A DNA stretch of 36,792 bases from assembly GCA_000697455.1 (NCBI GenBank), contig JNET01029177.1, positions 1 to 36,792 on the forward strand, in the 5' to 3' direction. The stretch comes from Basidiobolus heterosporus B8920. Lineage: Eukaryota > Basidiobolomycota > Basidiobolomycetes > Basidiobolales > Basidiobolaceae. Of this stretch, positions 1 to 11,108 are shown in pieces (the first letter of the stretch is position 1; each line of letters starts with the position of its first letter). The notes beneath the pieces are model-generated. The model searched no databases. It saw nothing but the letters and a program-made list of their open reading frames with translations, and was not told the origin of the DNA. The position numbers and the translations under genes were made by a program.

Positions 1-255
1 GTTTGAGTATATAGTGAATGATAGAAGCAGATCAGATCGGCCATTATATAAATGATGAGCGATGATGGTGCTGGCTGATCCATGTAAATATTCCAGTAGA
101 CACTTATCTATTCCTAAATAAACTGATCTATTATTCCAGAATATCTGGCTCCTCAGTTTCCGCAAGCTCATCAGTGATTTATAGGGCTAACAATAAATAT
201 ACATGATTCTGAAGTTAGCTGCTTACAAGACCGAGAGAGTAACAATATCAGTGAG
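1..255. other. 5' flank of the NTR2-like gene
   Basis: 255 bp with no coding signal, presumably the promoter of the downstream gene and possibly the end of an upstream one. A TATATAAATGATG-like stretch (about 44-56) is TATA-like but 200 bp from the start codon. Confidence 0.4.
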
Positions 256-1847
256 ATGGCAGATATAACGTTTTCCAAAAAGAGTACAAAGCGGCACATT
301 AGAAAGAAAATCGAAGTCGATGAGGAACCAGAGCCCGAGCCTGGTAGGTGCCGAATACGCCTCAGGTTTCCCTGTAAATTTACTTACCTTTTTCTTAGTG
401 ATCATTCAACGTTCTAAGCCAAAAGTAAACAAAGTCAAGAAAACTGCTCCAATTTTAAGTTTTGACGATGCTGTAAGTTAAACCATTCCACTTCTATATA
501 ATCCTGAAGCGGACCTCGCTTATTTCTAATTGTTTTCGTTATATTCATTTAGGAGGAGCAAGAGGAAGTCTTCAGCTTAAAAAAAAGTTCAGCTAGTACC
601 GAACTAAAGAAATCAAAAGAGAAGAAATTCAAACTGAGGTTCGTATTGAGGGAATCTTGTGTATAGGTGCACATACTGATCAATTCAACAGAGAAGACGC
701 ACTACCCGTAACACCAGAGCCTGCACCACAAGAACGCCCTAATTATTCGAAGGATCACCTTGAGGCCCTTAAAAAAGAGTCGTTTAAACGCGAAAAAACT
801 CAGGACAAATTCGAACATCCTGAGGGAATACCTGACGAGCATATGGTACTTTTAGCCAAAAAGAAACGCGAGGAGCTCCGATCCGGTAGGGTATCCGGTG
901 ACTTCATATCACTAGAGGACGAAGCGGTAAAGTCCCGAATATAATTTTCTGCCATAAATCTATTTTAATTTTCTCTGGGTTCAAGGACGCTCACGGTGAT
1001 TCCAGATTAGTGAGAGAAGAGGATGAGGTTGGGGAAGGCGAAGAAGGTCCTTTACTCTTAAGAAATAATAACATCTGATGCCTGTTTATTAAAGTAGTTG
1101 ATTACAGAGTTCGAGTCTGCCATGGGTGACAAACTAGTTCTCGGCAAAAACGCAGCTAAAAGGGCGCAGAGCCGCCACCGGCATGACCTTGAGGAAATGA
1201 TTGAAGAAGCGTAAGCAGTTTACTTCACCCGACCAGTGAGATTCAAGTACCATACACAATCAGCCGCTAACCCATCTCATCTTTTACAGCGAACTAGATG
1301 AGGATGATGAGGAATTACGGCGATGGGAAACATTGCAAATGCGTAAGGCTGCCGGACCCAAGCTTTCTGAACAGACGTGAGTAAACTTGGCATTCGCCAG
1401 CACTTTGAGATATGCTAACCTTCAACTTTCTACAGGATTAAAAATACGCGCAAGGAAACTAAGAGTAAGTCGATTTCCATGAAGAAATGCATGGCTCATC
1501 CATACTCATATCCATAGTATACTCACGTTCACATTCAATTTGTTCCAGTTCCCAATATAACGCCCATACCGACTATCGGCGAGGTACAGAAGATGTTTGA
1601 AACTAGCTTGTTGATGCTACAAGAAACTAGAGCAACACACAGCAAAGAGCTGACCCAAATCGACCACGACCTGCAGCAATCCCAGGTTAAATTAATAGAA
1701 ATAGACGAAAACACTGTGAAGATTCAAGAGCGTCTGGAGCATTATAGAGCATTAGGAACAAACGAGAATACACCAAATATCACACCTAGTCCCACCCCTA
1801 CGCCTAGCCTTACTCCAACTGCCCCGACCACTCCTATGGAGACTTGA
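256..1847 (+). CDS. NTR2/PAXBP1-like splicing factor, 9 exons, 353 aa
   Basis: Exons: 256-343, 399-472, 553-638, 692-926, 986-1046, 1108-1210, 1290-1376, 1436-1464, 1549-1847; phases close to 353 aa. The N-terminus is basic (ITFSKKSTKRHIRKK), then comes an LSFDDAEEQEE block followed by LKKSS, as in the N-terminal half of PAXBP1/GCFC proteins. A conserved YSKDHLEALK segment and the LVREEDE stretch match the Nineteen-complex-related protein 2 (NTR2) region. Then come DEDDEELRRWETLQMRKA, a PITIGEVQ-type segment and a coiled coil of about 60 residues, ending in a Pro/Thr tail. In known members this part works in release and disassembly of the spliceosome with the Prp43 helicase (family knowledge). 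The large C-terminal GCFC domain of animal PAXBP1 is absent; the gene ends 121 bp before the convergent cyclophilin gene. The third intron starts with GTTCGT. Family assignment is by remembered motif similarity. Confidence 0.72.
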
Positions 1848-1968
1848 GCGCATATTTGACATAATTCATATGAGTAAAACCTGACTGTAAATTATGTATT
1901 GCTATCACACATATAACGATGATAGATAGAATTACACGAGTTTATTGTTTTGTTCAAATGATTCATAT

Positions 1969-2858
1969 CTACATCTCGCCGCACTCAGTGATAACAACCG
2001 GAAGTTTGGGTCGGTTGTTAGGGCCGGTCATGACGTTTTCGATCTTTCTCAGTGTTAGAAGTCCATCTACTAATTTACCAAAAACTACATGCTTGCCATC
2101 TAAGAAATCACACTTGGCGCATGTGATGAAGAACTAAGAAGCAGTGGTTAATTTAGTCCAGCAAAAAGTAAACATTAGTAAGTCAGTTACCTGGCAACCA
2201 TTGGTGTTTGGTCCACTGTTAGCCTGGTATAGAAAGAAATCAGTATGGAAGCCATGGTAATATATACATGTATATCAGTACCATAGACAATAAGCCAGGT
2301 CCGCTGTGTTTTAAAGTGAAACTTTCGTCTTCAAAGTTATCCCCGTAAATGCTCATCATACCGGTTCCATCTCCCTAAACAAAGATCCGGAGGGTGAGTA
2401 TTCTGCTGAATGTACCTGTGTACCAAGTTATATATATATTACCTTGACAAAATCGCCTCCTTGTACCATGAAATCCTTGATTACTCTACAATATGTATTA
2501 GTAAAAGATCCCCTTTGTGCTGAAACCCTTATATATACCTATGGAAAGTGCAGTTTTTGTAACCTTGAGGGATTCCGTTCTTTCTAAAGATTGCAAAACA
2601 AGTGAGCAATAGATTGGATACGTATAGTCAGGATATACGCCTATTTACCTGTATTCTCCAGTACAAAGTTGTCTAAGGCATGAAAAGATAGATGTCAATA
2701 TACGCCATGTAGGTGTATTCTAATCAGTGGACATGTTACCTGAAATTTTCAGCCGTCTTGGGAACAGCATCCTTGAACAATTCCATCTTCATACGACCAG
2801 CTGGTTGACCGCCGATAGAGATGTCAAAGAATACAACAGGGTTTCTAGAATCACTCAT
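1969..2858 (-). CDS. Cyclophilin H-type peptidyl-prolyl isomerase, 7 exons, 173 aa
   Basis: Exons on the minus strand: 2858-2740, 2672-2649, 2583-2539, 2485-2443, 2374-2282, 2223-2191, 2133-1969. The product is 173 aa, nearly the length of human PPIH (177). The start ([20 protein letters not shown]) and the end ([19 protein letters not shown]) follow the PPIH pattern rather than cytosolic cyclophilin A. PPIH binds the Prp4/Prp3 part of the U4/U6.U5 tri-snRNP and isomerises X-Pro bonds. Catalytic elements are seen: FHR (Arg63, equivalent to CypA Arg55), FMVQGGDF, and His134 in LDGKHVVFG. The Trp that usually precedes LDGKH (CypA Trp121, the cyclosporin contact) is Phe129 here. The second exon is only 24 nt and the sixth 33 nt. 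The gene diverges from the gamma-tubulin complex gene with 326 bp between the start codons. Confidence 0.93.
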
Positions 2859-3184
2859 TTTGGAAAAATATTGTTCAAAGCAGAAAGACGAGTATTAGTA
2901 GTTTACTCAAAGAAACGCGTTAATGCTAAATTCACCAACTCATTCAGTCACTAATCAAAATGGATGGTTTTTTTTTCTAGTAAAAGCTCCAAATGATTTA
3001 CATTTAAACAAGTTCGAAAATTCAAAATAAATAAACACTGGGACTTTGATCGTGAACTGCACCATTTCTTAGCTTCAATTCCCCATTATACAACGATCTT
3101 AGAAAAGTTAGACACCTACTCTTACCTTTAACTCTTCCTTCGGTCTATTCAGCAAATCACAAGAGATCTATCCGAGCTAAACTC
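2859..3184. promoter_or_regulatory. Divergent promoter region, cyclophilin H / GCP
   Basis: These 326 bp separate two divergent start codons, so they must hold both promoters. A T-run (about 2968-2977) is the only conspicuous element; I see no clear TATA box. No gene is supported here. Confidence 0.6.
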
Positions 3185-6100
3185 ATGTCTTTTGCTCAAA
3201 CCTTTGTAAAATTAGGCTTGTCTGACCACTATACTCAATACTTCGAGGCTTTAAAGTTTCACAAGCAAACAAATGACGAAAGTATAGAGTGGGACAAGGT
3301 TTTTGACACATATGCAGGGTATGAATATTTGTTGAGAGGTCATCAATTATACGACAAAGCCGATGCACTAGAGATTATTGTTGATAGTATACAAGAGCGG
3401 ACGGAAAATGCTCAGATTCAAACATACACAGAGCTACCGCGCATCTTATATTTTTTAGCGAAACTAGCCGACCCGAATCCAGTTGATACCAAACTACCAA
3501 AACTCTCAAGGTTCGTGGCGAAGAAACCCGTTTATTTTATCAAGTCAGCAATGGTTTCAACAATCCATATAACAATAAACATATCTATCCTTGGTTTATT
3601 TGTCGAACAGCGAAGGGGAAAAATGTCTAGCGAAGAAGAAATTTCATCAACGGCCGCAACCTAGTACTGAAGAATTCTTTGGGACTAGAATTTCGAATTA
3701 TGAAAATGCGCAGAGAATAAACATGAGTAGTGCCAATGAATATTTCCAATACCCTGCTGAGCTATTTCAAGAAGAGCCAAAACAAATTCTTGAAGAAGAC
3801 TTTGTTCCTGCGGATATCGGCCGTTCTGAGCTTAACGGTACAGAGTTAGCTTCAGTTCACGCTATTTACAAAGAAAATCTCGAGTTCTAACATGCATCGT
3901 ATACAGAATTCTTCAAGTACGGAAAATTGGTTGAGCCTGCTGCTCCAAGACCCACGTTCTTTGGAGGCTTGAAGCCGCTATCTGGTAGATTCACCTAAAG
4001 TATCTTCACGTCTTACCGAGCTAATCCGTACGATATTTCAAAAACCCCAGACAAACAAATGGAGGATTGTGGCGGATTTAGTATGAATTTTGAGATTCCA
4101 GAACTACCAGAGATGCCTCACAACCAACTCAACTTGGCACTCGATGAGGTCACTGAATCAACCGACCATTCCAACAATTCTTCAATACTCCCATCTATAC
4201 GCAACCAGTCTCGTGAGCAGAGCCCACCACCGTTGTGCGTATTCCCACGAAATTCAAACGAGACTGATATGAAGGTAGAACAACCTCTTTAAGATGTTTT
4301 CGTTGTTTACTTACCATCCTGTATCGTCTATGCACTTAACTAACCCTGTGCGCTAGGCATCAAACTCATGGGACTTGCCGACGCCAAAGCTGAGTGATAC
4401 CAACAGCCCGCCTTATATCTCCGAGTCAGACACTCGAACCTTTGAGCTGGTCTACCAAAAGTAAATATGAGTCAATGCGCATTTCTGCTGCGCGATTTTA
4501 AAATGTGGTTTCGGTTTTCAGGTACTTTAGAGGTGGTAATTGGGAAAAAACCCAATGTGTCGTAATCAAGACCTCGACCTTTATGGAGGTAGTTCCCAGT
4601 TGGTTGTTCTTTGTCGACATAATCACATATATAATCTGGTTTATGATAGGCCCTTTTGAACCTGGTCAATGGCATCGTGTCCAGGCTGTTTATTTACGAT
4701 CAAGAATGCAGAGCCTTCGCATTTCGAATTCCTCATTTCAGAATACAAGGACTTAGCGCCACTAGCTTGCAGCGGTAACGATTTCTTGTCTTTCTGTTGT
4801 CCCACAAAAAGGATTAATCAAGTGGTTTATATTACACAGTATACTAAGGCATTTCATGGACTTTGGAAGTCGACTTCGAAGATTGGAGCATGTTGTCAAT
4901 GTGTGTTTAAATTCTCCTAGGTTAGTCCAGGCCCTCTTACTTCTATTGTGCTTCTATACTCACTGTACCATACATAGTACCTTTGGTCTCACAGGAGTGG
5001 CATTTGCACATTCGTTATCTTCATTCTTGCTGTCTGTCCGTGAAGTCTTGAGCACATTCGAGAGTGAGGAGAAGATTTCCAACGAGCAATCCATATTGAA
5101 GCTTTATTACCTTACTCAGGACTTAGCAGTGATTCTTCAGTGGCTAGCCAATATCTGTTATTGCGTGAGTACTTTTTATTGATTTGACGTGGAGTTGTCC
5201 GAGTTAATTCACAAATTAATTACTGCTCTCAGGACTTGCGAGATGATCTCATGTTAGACTCTCTTAGTGAAAGACAGTACGAGGACTGGGTGGTGAACGG
5301 GTTCTACATCCCCCATGGCAGTCATCTTCTCTCCCACATATACGAGAAGGCTTATGAGCTGGATTCCTCCACATTCGCATTATTAAGACCTTTAGCTTTA
5401 GCGATTCTGTCGGAAACCTCAGTACCTTACTTCCAATTCATCGACAAGTGGCTACGAGTAGACGTATTTAAGAACACACAAGAAAACCCCAGAACCAGCT
5501 GGGACAATTTGCTATCGCAAACCAACTGGGACGTGGTAGATCCGTATCTCGAATTCTTTATCATCAACACTGATTTAAAGCAAAGCTTTCTGGAAAGGAA
5601 TGGTGATGGTTATTGGGAGGATGGGTATCAGGTGAAGTGATTTTTTGTTTATTCAAATGTACAATGGACGTCCTATTTACGATGGAGTTTTTGCTTGCTT
5701 AGATCAGTGACGTAAATCCTCCTCCCTCGTTTATCTCGAAGAATCTGGCTAGAGAGGTCTTGGAGGCTGGCAAGTCATTGCGATTGTTAAATGAATGTCG
5801 GAAAAAACATCCACTTTATACAGACTGTGGAGAGTATCACGAGGAGGAGCTCGACGAATTTAGTCATTGCAGTATTTCGCTACGCTGGCTTTTCAAGATC
5901 AATGAAATCGAAGAGTAAGCAATGAGCTCCATACTTTTTTTATCGTCTTTAGGAAACCTCTAATATAGACCACTAGGCACCAGAAGCTATTAATGGAGCA
6001 CAAACGCATCATGGTATCTTTAATTGCTCAAAGAGAAATCGAAAGGAAGCTTTTACTGCAAAAAGAAATTGATCAATCACGAGAAATACGTATTCAGAAG

Positions 6101-8230
6101 AAGCAGAAGGTAGCATCATCCTTGTAGGCTCTCAGTGGCTCTGTGTATATCGAAGCTGATTGTTCACAATTATATCTTCATGTATAATTAGGCTGAGGCG
6201 GCAATGAAGGCTATGCGGGAGGAGCGAGCTCGTCGACTGAAAATAATCGCTGATAAAAAAGAAGCCTACCGCAAGAGCATTATGGTAATGCATTACCGAT
6301 ACAACTCCCTTGAAACTCATTTCACTCAACAATTTTTCAGGAATTCCTGGCGGAACAACAATTATACGCTGAAAACCAACACCAGCATGAGGTTCAGAGC
6401 CATGGCCGTAAACGAAGAACTGTATCTAATGAAGCATCACAGAGTTCGTCCCACGCCCTGCCCTCCAAAGAAGCGTCAGAACCAGATGTGAGGCAACCTA
6501 GAGAAGCCATCGATCCATCAGAATACACCTCTAACCAGGAGCAGAATCCCTTGGTGGAGGACACAATTGCTGATGTCGCAGATCACATTTCGGCATTGCT
6601 GGTACAGGATCAATATGAGCAACCCCAGGAACAGCCCGAGTTTAGTGCTTCTGAGGCCGAGAGTAGTGACGTGGCACATGATGAACTACTTTCTGTGAAG
6701 AAGGACCAAGGTGCTTCCATAGTCCCTCATGAATCCAAGCCTTCAAGTCCAGAAATGACCCAACATGAGTCCGATAGCACTTTACTTGAAGAAGAATTTA
6801 GTGCTTTCAATAAGCCTCCTTCGGGTTTGCTAACCCAGAAGGATGGGACTTTTGTGGAATTGCTTAAGAGTCTCGCTGAACACGATGATGAGAATCCAAC
6901 GGAAGACTACATTCCACCCTTAAGTATCATCAACCAGCTCACGGTTGTTCACACGCTGAAACGACACTGTAGACTGATCAATTCATCAGTGCTATCGTTC
7001 TTCTTCCACGAAATGAACCTAACTGGGCATCTGAATGTACTAAGGCAATATTTACTACTTGGCAATGGATTTTACGTGAATGGCATAGTGCAAGCATTGT
7101 TTGATGACGATGCCAACTTGGACGAGTTCACCGGTTCAGATCAGCTAGATGAAAGAGCCAAAATTTCCGCCATTGGCTTTAACCAACATTTTGGCTGGCC
7201 CCTGAGTGGACGTAAATTAAACTCTGCGCTGAAAGCAGCACTTCTGGAAACCATCCCCGATGAATTGCCGCTAGAGTTCATGGATAGTACACGGGTCAAT
7301 GAAATCAAGGACTTGGACGAGCGACTCGAGTTTCTTACCAACTTCACAGGATTCGACACCTCGCAGATCGAGGCTGAAGGTAATTCACAAATCTATTTAA
7401 ACCCTCTTTCTCTTTAATACTTAAAGTCGCCTCTCTCTATCCTAGGCATCGAGGCATTGGATTTCATTAGAGTCAAATACCACGCGCCCCATCCTTTAGA
7501 TGTGATTATCACCCCGACGTCCATTTCCAAATACAATCAAGTGTTTAACTTCCTGCTGCGTGTATTACGTGTAGATGCGGTGTCCAGACATATTTTCCGA
7601 CAAACCCGTTTGCAACATAGACAGACCTTAGGGTATACACAAATGCTATGGAAGTTCCGATTTGAGATCCACCAGTTTATCAACGCGATCCGTGGTTATG
7701 TATTTGACTACGCTGTTGGAGTTACGTGGAAATCCTTCTTCGATGTCATCAACAAAATCGTTGAAGAGAACGACTTCCAGAGACAGTACGAGCGCTACAT
7801 CAACGACAACGAAGAAGATACAGAGACGCTTCATATCATGGATCTACGCTCGCTTATGGAGTACCACGACATGATTCTTGATCGGATCTTGCATAGGTGC
7901 TTCTTACTGCCCAATCAAAGCTTCATTATGAACGTGATCACCGAGATGTTTGAGCTGATCCTGGAACTGGCCCAGTTCTTGGAGCAACTACAAGACCCAG
8001 ACTTTTCAGGGATTTCCACACTATACGAGGAGTTCAAGATTTCTCGAGAGAAACTGGTTGCTGGGCTACTCCGTCTTGAATACGCCCACCCAAACAACAA
8101 TCGATCAAGTAACCAAACAACCTCTGCGGCAATCTCATCTCATGAATACGTAGATAGGAAAGATGGTGTTACCTACATCCAGGAATTTCTCCTAAGATTT
8201 GACTTCAGTAGACGCTTTATGAAAGAGTGA
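3185..8230 (+). CDS. Gamma-tubulin complex component, GCP5/GCP6 type, 15 exons, 1359 aa
   Basis: Exons: 3185-3510, 3611-3837, 3907-3984, 4051-4274, 4357-4460, 4522-4588, 4650-4774, 4840-4920, 4978-5164, 5233-5631, 5703-5914, 5977-6109, 6192-6284, 6341-7379, 7446-8230; phases close to 1359 aa. GCP/Spc98 landmarks run in order: an N-terminal block resembling the GCP5/Mod21 N-domain (about 1-100), ALLNLVNGIVSRLF with FRIPHFRIQGLSATSL (GRIP1 region), STFGLTGVAFAHSL, YLEFFII, PPSFISKNL with AGKSLRLL, then a Lys/Glu-rich coiled coil and acidic linker, and the GRIP2 region (KYNQVFNFLLRVLRV, FRFEIHQFINAIRGYVFDY, DMILDRILHRCFLL). Such proteins form the outer ring of the gamma-tubulin ring complex that nucleates microtubules. 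The long charged insertion favours GCP6 (Alp16), the N-domain favours GCP5 (Mod21); I cannot decide. An in-frame TAA near 3888 falls inside intron 2 (3838-3906). Confidence 0.85.
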
Positions 8231-8720
8231 GCTCCATGTTTCTTGACACTACACCCTTGAATTCATTGACCAGCTATCCTGTTAATAAACCATCTGTTTT
8301 GTATTAGCTTTCTAGTTGGTTTGTATTACAACAATAGATTCAACATGAATGGCTTATAATTATATATATCACCCCACTGTTCCAAGATGCTTACATTGAA
8401 CGTTGGTTGGTCATTGAATGGCCATATTCCTCTGATTTCTCTGATTTCCCTATGTACTATTGACTTTTCTCGATTTCATTTACCCAGAAATTTAGTTTAA
8501 ACCATCAAGCTTACATTATCCTTATTTGAGGATCTTTTTCCTTGCCATTTATTTAAACCTAATCAATATTTTCTTTTTGACGAGTTTAACTTATTACATC
8601 ATGTTATCCAGTTTGTATTCTAAACCATCGACCATAGTTAGCTTCGTAAGCATCTTTTAGTTTGAGGTTTACTCAAAATTCTCTCAGTTGCTCTGTCTTA
8701 AACACCACCCAGTCCACAAC
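8231..8720. other. Intergenic: GCP 3' end and Rab promoter
   Basis: The 490 bp between two genes on the same strand contain an AATAAA-like motif (TTAATAAACC, about 8281-8290) that suits the upstream transcript's poly(A) signal. The rest is AT-rich with TTTCTCTGATTTC-type repeats near 8440. No coding signal is seen. Confidence 0.5.
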
Positions 8721-9787
8721 ATGGCCACCCAAAAAAGCCCTACTTATGACCATCTGATCAAACTTCTCTTGATCGGAGACTCTGGTTAGTAGTTTAGTAA
8801 TGTTATTCGAGTAGGTGCTTTCGTGAAGGCTCTCTTCTAGATGAAGTTAATTCACATGCCAGGCCAAACGTGTGCCCCACTCATTTTAAGGGAAGATGAC
8901 CAACAGTAAACTTATTTTCTTCTTGGTTTAGGCGTCGGAAAGAGTTGCTTATTATTACGTTTCTGTGATGATTCCTTCACTCCCTCATTTATTACCACCA
9001 TTGGGATTGACTTTAAAATCCGTACTATTGATCTTGATGGAAAGCGAATTAAATTGCAAATCTGGGATACAGCTGGACAGGAAAGGTTCCGCACCATCAC
9101 TACCGGTAGGTTCCTTTGGTATATCTCCTTCTTGTTGTGAGAGCTCACTCAAACCATCTCTTTTTAAGCTTATTATCGAGGTGCCATGGGGATTATTGTA
9201 GTGTTTGATGTCACTGATGAACGCTCTTTTAATAGTATCCTTTTAAACGATATTTTATTTCTTGGCTTAGAGGTGTTTTGTTTTCGACCTTTCCCTTAAC
9301 TCTTCTTTACAGACGTACGTAACTGGATCAAGAATGTTGAGCAGCATGCTAACGAAGGTGTCTCGAAAATTTTGATTGGAAACAAATGTGATATCGAGGA
9401 TAAGAAGGTGAAGTATACCATAGATTATATATAGAATACCATTCATTACACTCATTCCTTTTGAATTCATCTAGGCCGTTTCACATGAGCAAGGTGAGGC
9501 ATTAGCTGAAGAGTATGGAATTCAGTATGTCGAAACCAGCGCCAAATCCAAGATCGGTGTTGAAGAAGCATTCTATAGTTTGGCTAGGTAAATTTAGCTC
9601 AGCTCCACACAGACATTGCCTTCATGTGAGTTAATCAATTCACTTATTTAACAGAGAGATCAAGAAGAAGATGATCGATACCGCCCCAGAACAAAACATT
9701 AGTTCAAACCAAACAAACCACGTCCAACTAGATGCTAATAGTAACTCAGGTGGAATGAAGTCTAGCTGCGCCGGGTGCATGAATTAG
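8721..9787 (+). CDS. Rab GTPase, Sec4/Ypt2/Rab8 family, 6 exons, 214 aa
   Basis: Exons: 8721-8784, 8932-9105, 9169-9234, 9313-9407, 9475-9587, 9655-9787, giving 214 aa. The G-motifs are complete: GDSGVGKS (19-26), [12 protein letters not shown] (switch I/effector), [13 protein letters not shown] (switch II), NKCD and ETSAK. The [19 protein letters not shown] and [18 protein letters not shown] blocks are typical of the Sec4/Rab8 group, which drives post-Golgi vesicles to sites of exocytosis and polarised growth (family knowledge). The C-terminus reads SSCAGCMN, so the cysteines are at -6 and -3 instead of the usual CC, CXC or CAAX arrangement; prenylation is therefore not straightforward to predict. 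The first intron (147 nt) is long for this window and its donor is GTTAGT. Rab subfamily is likely, not proven; Rab10/Rab13-like is the alternative. Confidence 0.94.
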
Positions 9788-10240
9788 ATCCCCTCCAAAA
9801 CTTAATTTAGTTGACCTACCATCCAGTTCACATATACTTTCTTTCCTCTTACTTCCGAAAGAACGGCTTGTTTTCTCTCTTCCAATAATCGTTTAGCCTC
9901 GTTGGAAATGTACTCAGTGATGTGTTTCTTTTGCCAAATATACTTATTTGATTGTGTTACTTTGTCTGCTTTCGTTTCTATTGAGCATCAGCTGAATTAT
10001 GAATGCTCAATTCTCTTTATTTGACAATAGGAAGGATTTCCATTTTATTCCCTTTTGTTCCCTTTTATTCCATAAATATGAGCATTAATAGGCAGAAGTA
10101 ACTAAGATCAGATACACCCATAAGTGCATGTCAACAATGGCGGAGTTTTATTGAAGAAACTCTGTCGGGTAGAGAAGGGTATAAATCAGTTGGATCTACT
10201 GTGAATCGTAAGGAAATCCAATCATTTCATTACGTTCAAG
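9788..10240. other. Intergenic with TATA box for the secreted-protein gene
   Basis: The 453 bp run from the Rab stop codon to the next start. A consensus TATAAA at 10180-10185 lies 56 bp before the downstream ATG. A tandem TTCCCTTTTGTTCCCTTTTA stretch is visible near 10050-10070. I see no further gene. Confidence 0.6.
10180..10185 (+). promoter_or_regulatory. TATA box of the secreted-protein gene
   Basis: TATAAA sits within GGGTATAAATC, 56 bp upstream of the start codon at 10241. It is one of only two clean TATA boxes at a sensible distance that I noted in this window, which suggests a regulated or strongly expressed gene. Confidence 0.6.
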
Positions 10241-10588
10241 ATGAGACTTTTGCTACTTGCATCACTGTCCCTACTTATCTTCTTGAACACTGCCCACCCC
10301 CTCCCAGTGGATGATTCCTTGGATTCCCAAACGCTGGAGGATGAGGCTCGCTACTGGGATGAAGAAGTGTTAGAGAAAAGAGAGTTGTACGACTACTCTG
10401 AATCTGTCACCAGTGAAGATAAACCAAAGTCCCCAACCAGCTCTGTAAAGCCTTCATCTGATTCACAATCAGACAGATCGGCACCGAATATCCCATGTAC
10501 CGGTATCTCTAATGGCTTTGGTAATGGTATCGCAGCTGCGGTATGCACTGAGCAACTCAGTCAAGAGATTCAGGACGAGTTTTCATAG
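10241..10588 (+). CDS. Small secreted protein with KR processing site, 115 aa
   Basis: This is an intronless 115-codon reading frame with its own TATA box. Residues 1-19 form a strong signal peptide: MR, then the Leu-rich core LLLLASLSLLIFL, with a likely cleavage near NTA-HP. The mature part is acidic and rich in Ser, Pro and Asp. A dibasic EKR at about 46-48 would suit cleavage by a Kex2-type protease. Near the C-terminus there is a Gly-rich stretch (ISNGFGNGIAAAV) flanked by the only two cysteines of the mature protein, which could form a disulfide. I do not recognise the family. Possible roles are a cell-wall or secreted effector-like protein, or a peptide precursor; there is no repeated-peptide structure like that of classical alpha-factor-type precursors. 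No function should be assigned. Confidence 0.65.
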   Translation: MRLLLLASLSLLIFLNTAHPLPVDDSLDSQTLEDEARYWDEEVLEKRELYDYSESVTSEDKPKSPTSSVKPSSDSQSDRSAPNIPCTGISNGFGNGIAAAVCTEQLSQEIQDEFS

Positions 10589-11108
10589 ACAATGATTCAT
10601 ACATTTCTATCATAATACCTTAATATTAAATCCTATTTTGAATGCTGACCATCGAGCTTTCACATATTAATTTTGAAGACTTCATTAGTATGTTTAAGGT
10701 TCAACAAGCCAGCATTATCGTTGCCCAAATCTAAAAATCCCCGATTTCCCCCTGAATCCATTGTATTAAGATTTGATCGATCAAGTCAAACAAGATTTAG
10801 ACTGGGATTAGATAAGCAGTCATTTAAGGCAATTGAGTTGCACCAGGTCATCGATGTTCAACATAATTCTCAGCCTAATGGATAGATGATTGAAAATCTA
10901 ATTTGGAATCTGCAGGTTTGCTACATTTATTGGTCATGGTCGAAGTCATAGAATAAGAGATATATCAGAATACATCCAGTCAAAAGAGTAACAATAACTG
11001 AAGAATGTACAACAGGAAAAGGACGGTGGAAAGGGTTAAATACTTCCGGAAATAGTGGTGGCAGGGAATATGATGAATCAAAAAATGTCACTACTAAAGA
11101 CGAGATGG
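10589..11108. other. Convergent 3' intergenic region
   Basis: About 520 bp separate the 3' ends of the secreted-protein gene (+) and the C2H2 gene (-). A 70-codon open stretch at 10673-10885 has no recognisable features, and I read this DNA as two 3' untranslated regions. No other element is seen. Confidence 0.5.

Noticed and set aside
3886-3890. In-frame stop in the gamma-tubulin complex gene as a sign of a pseudogene
   Set aside because: The stop falls in a 69-nt intron (3838-3906) with GTACAG donor, CTAAC branch site and ATACAG acceptor; splicing restores the frame and the downstream exons are conserved.
10673-10885. 70-codon open frame downstream of the secreted-protein gene
   Set aside because: No recognisable features; sits in the convergent 3' region.
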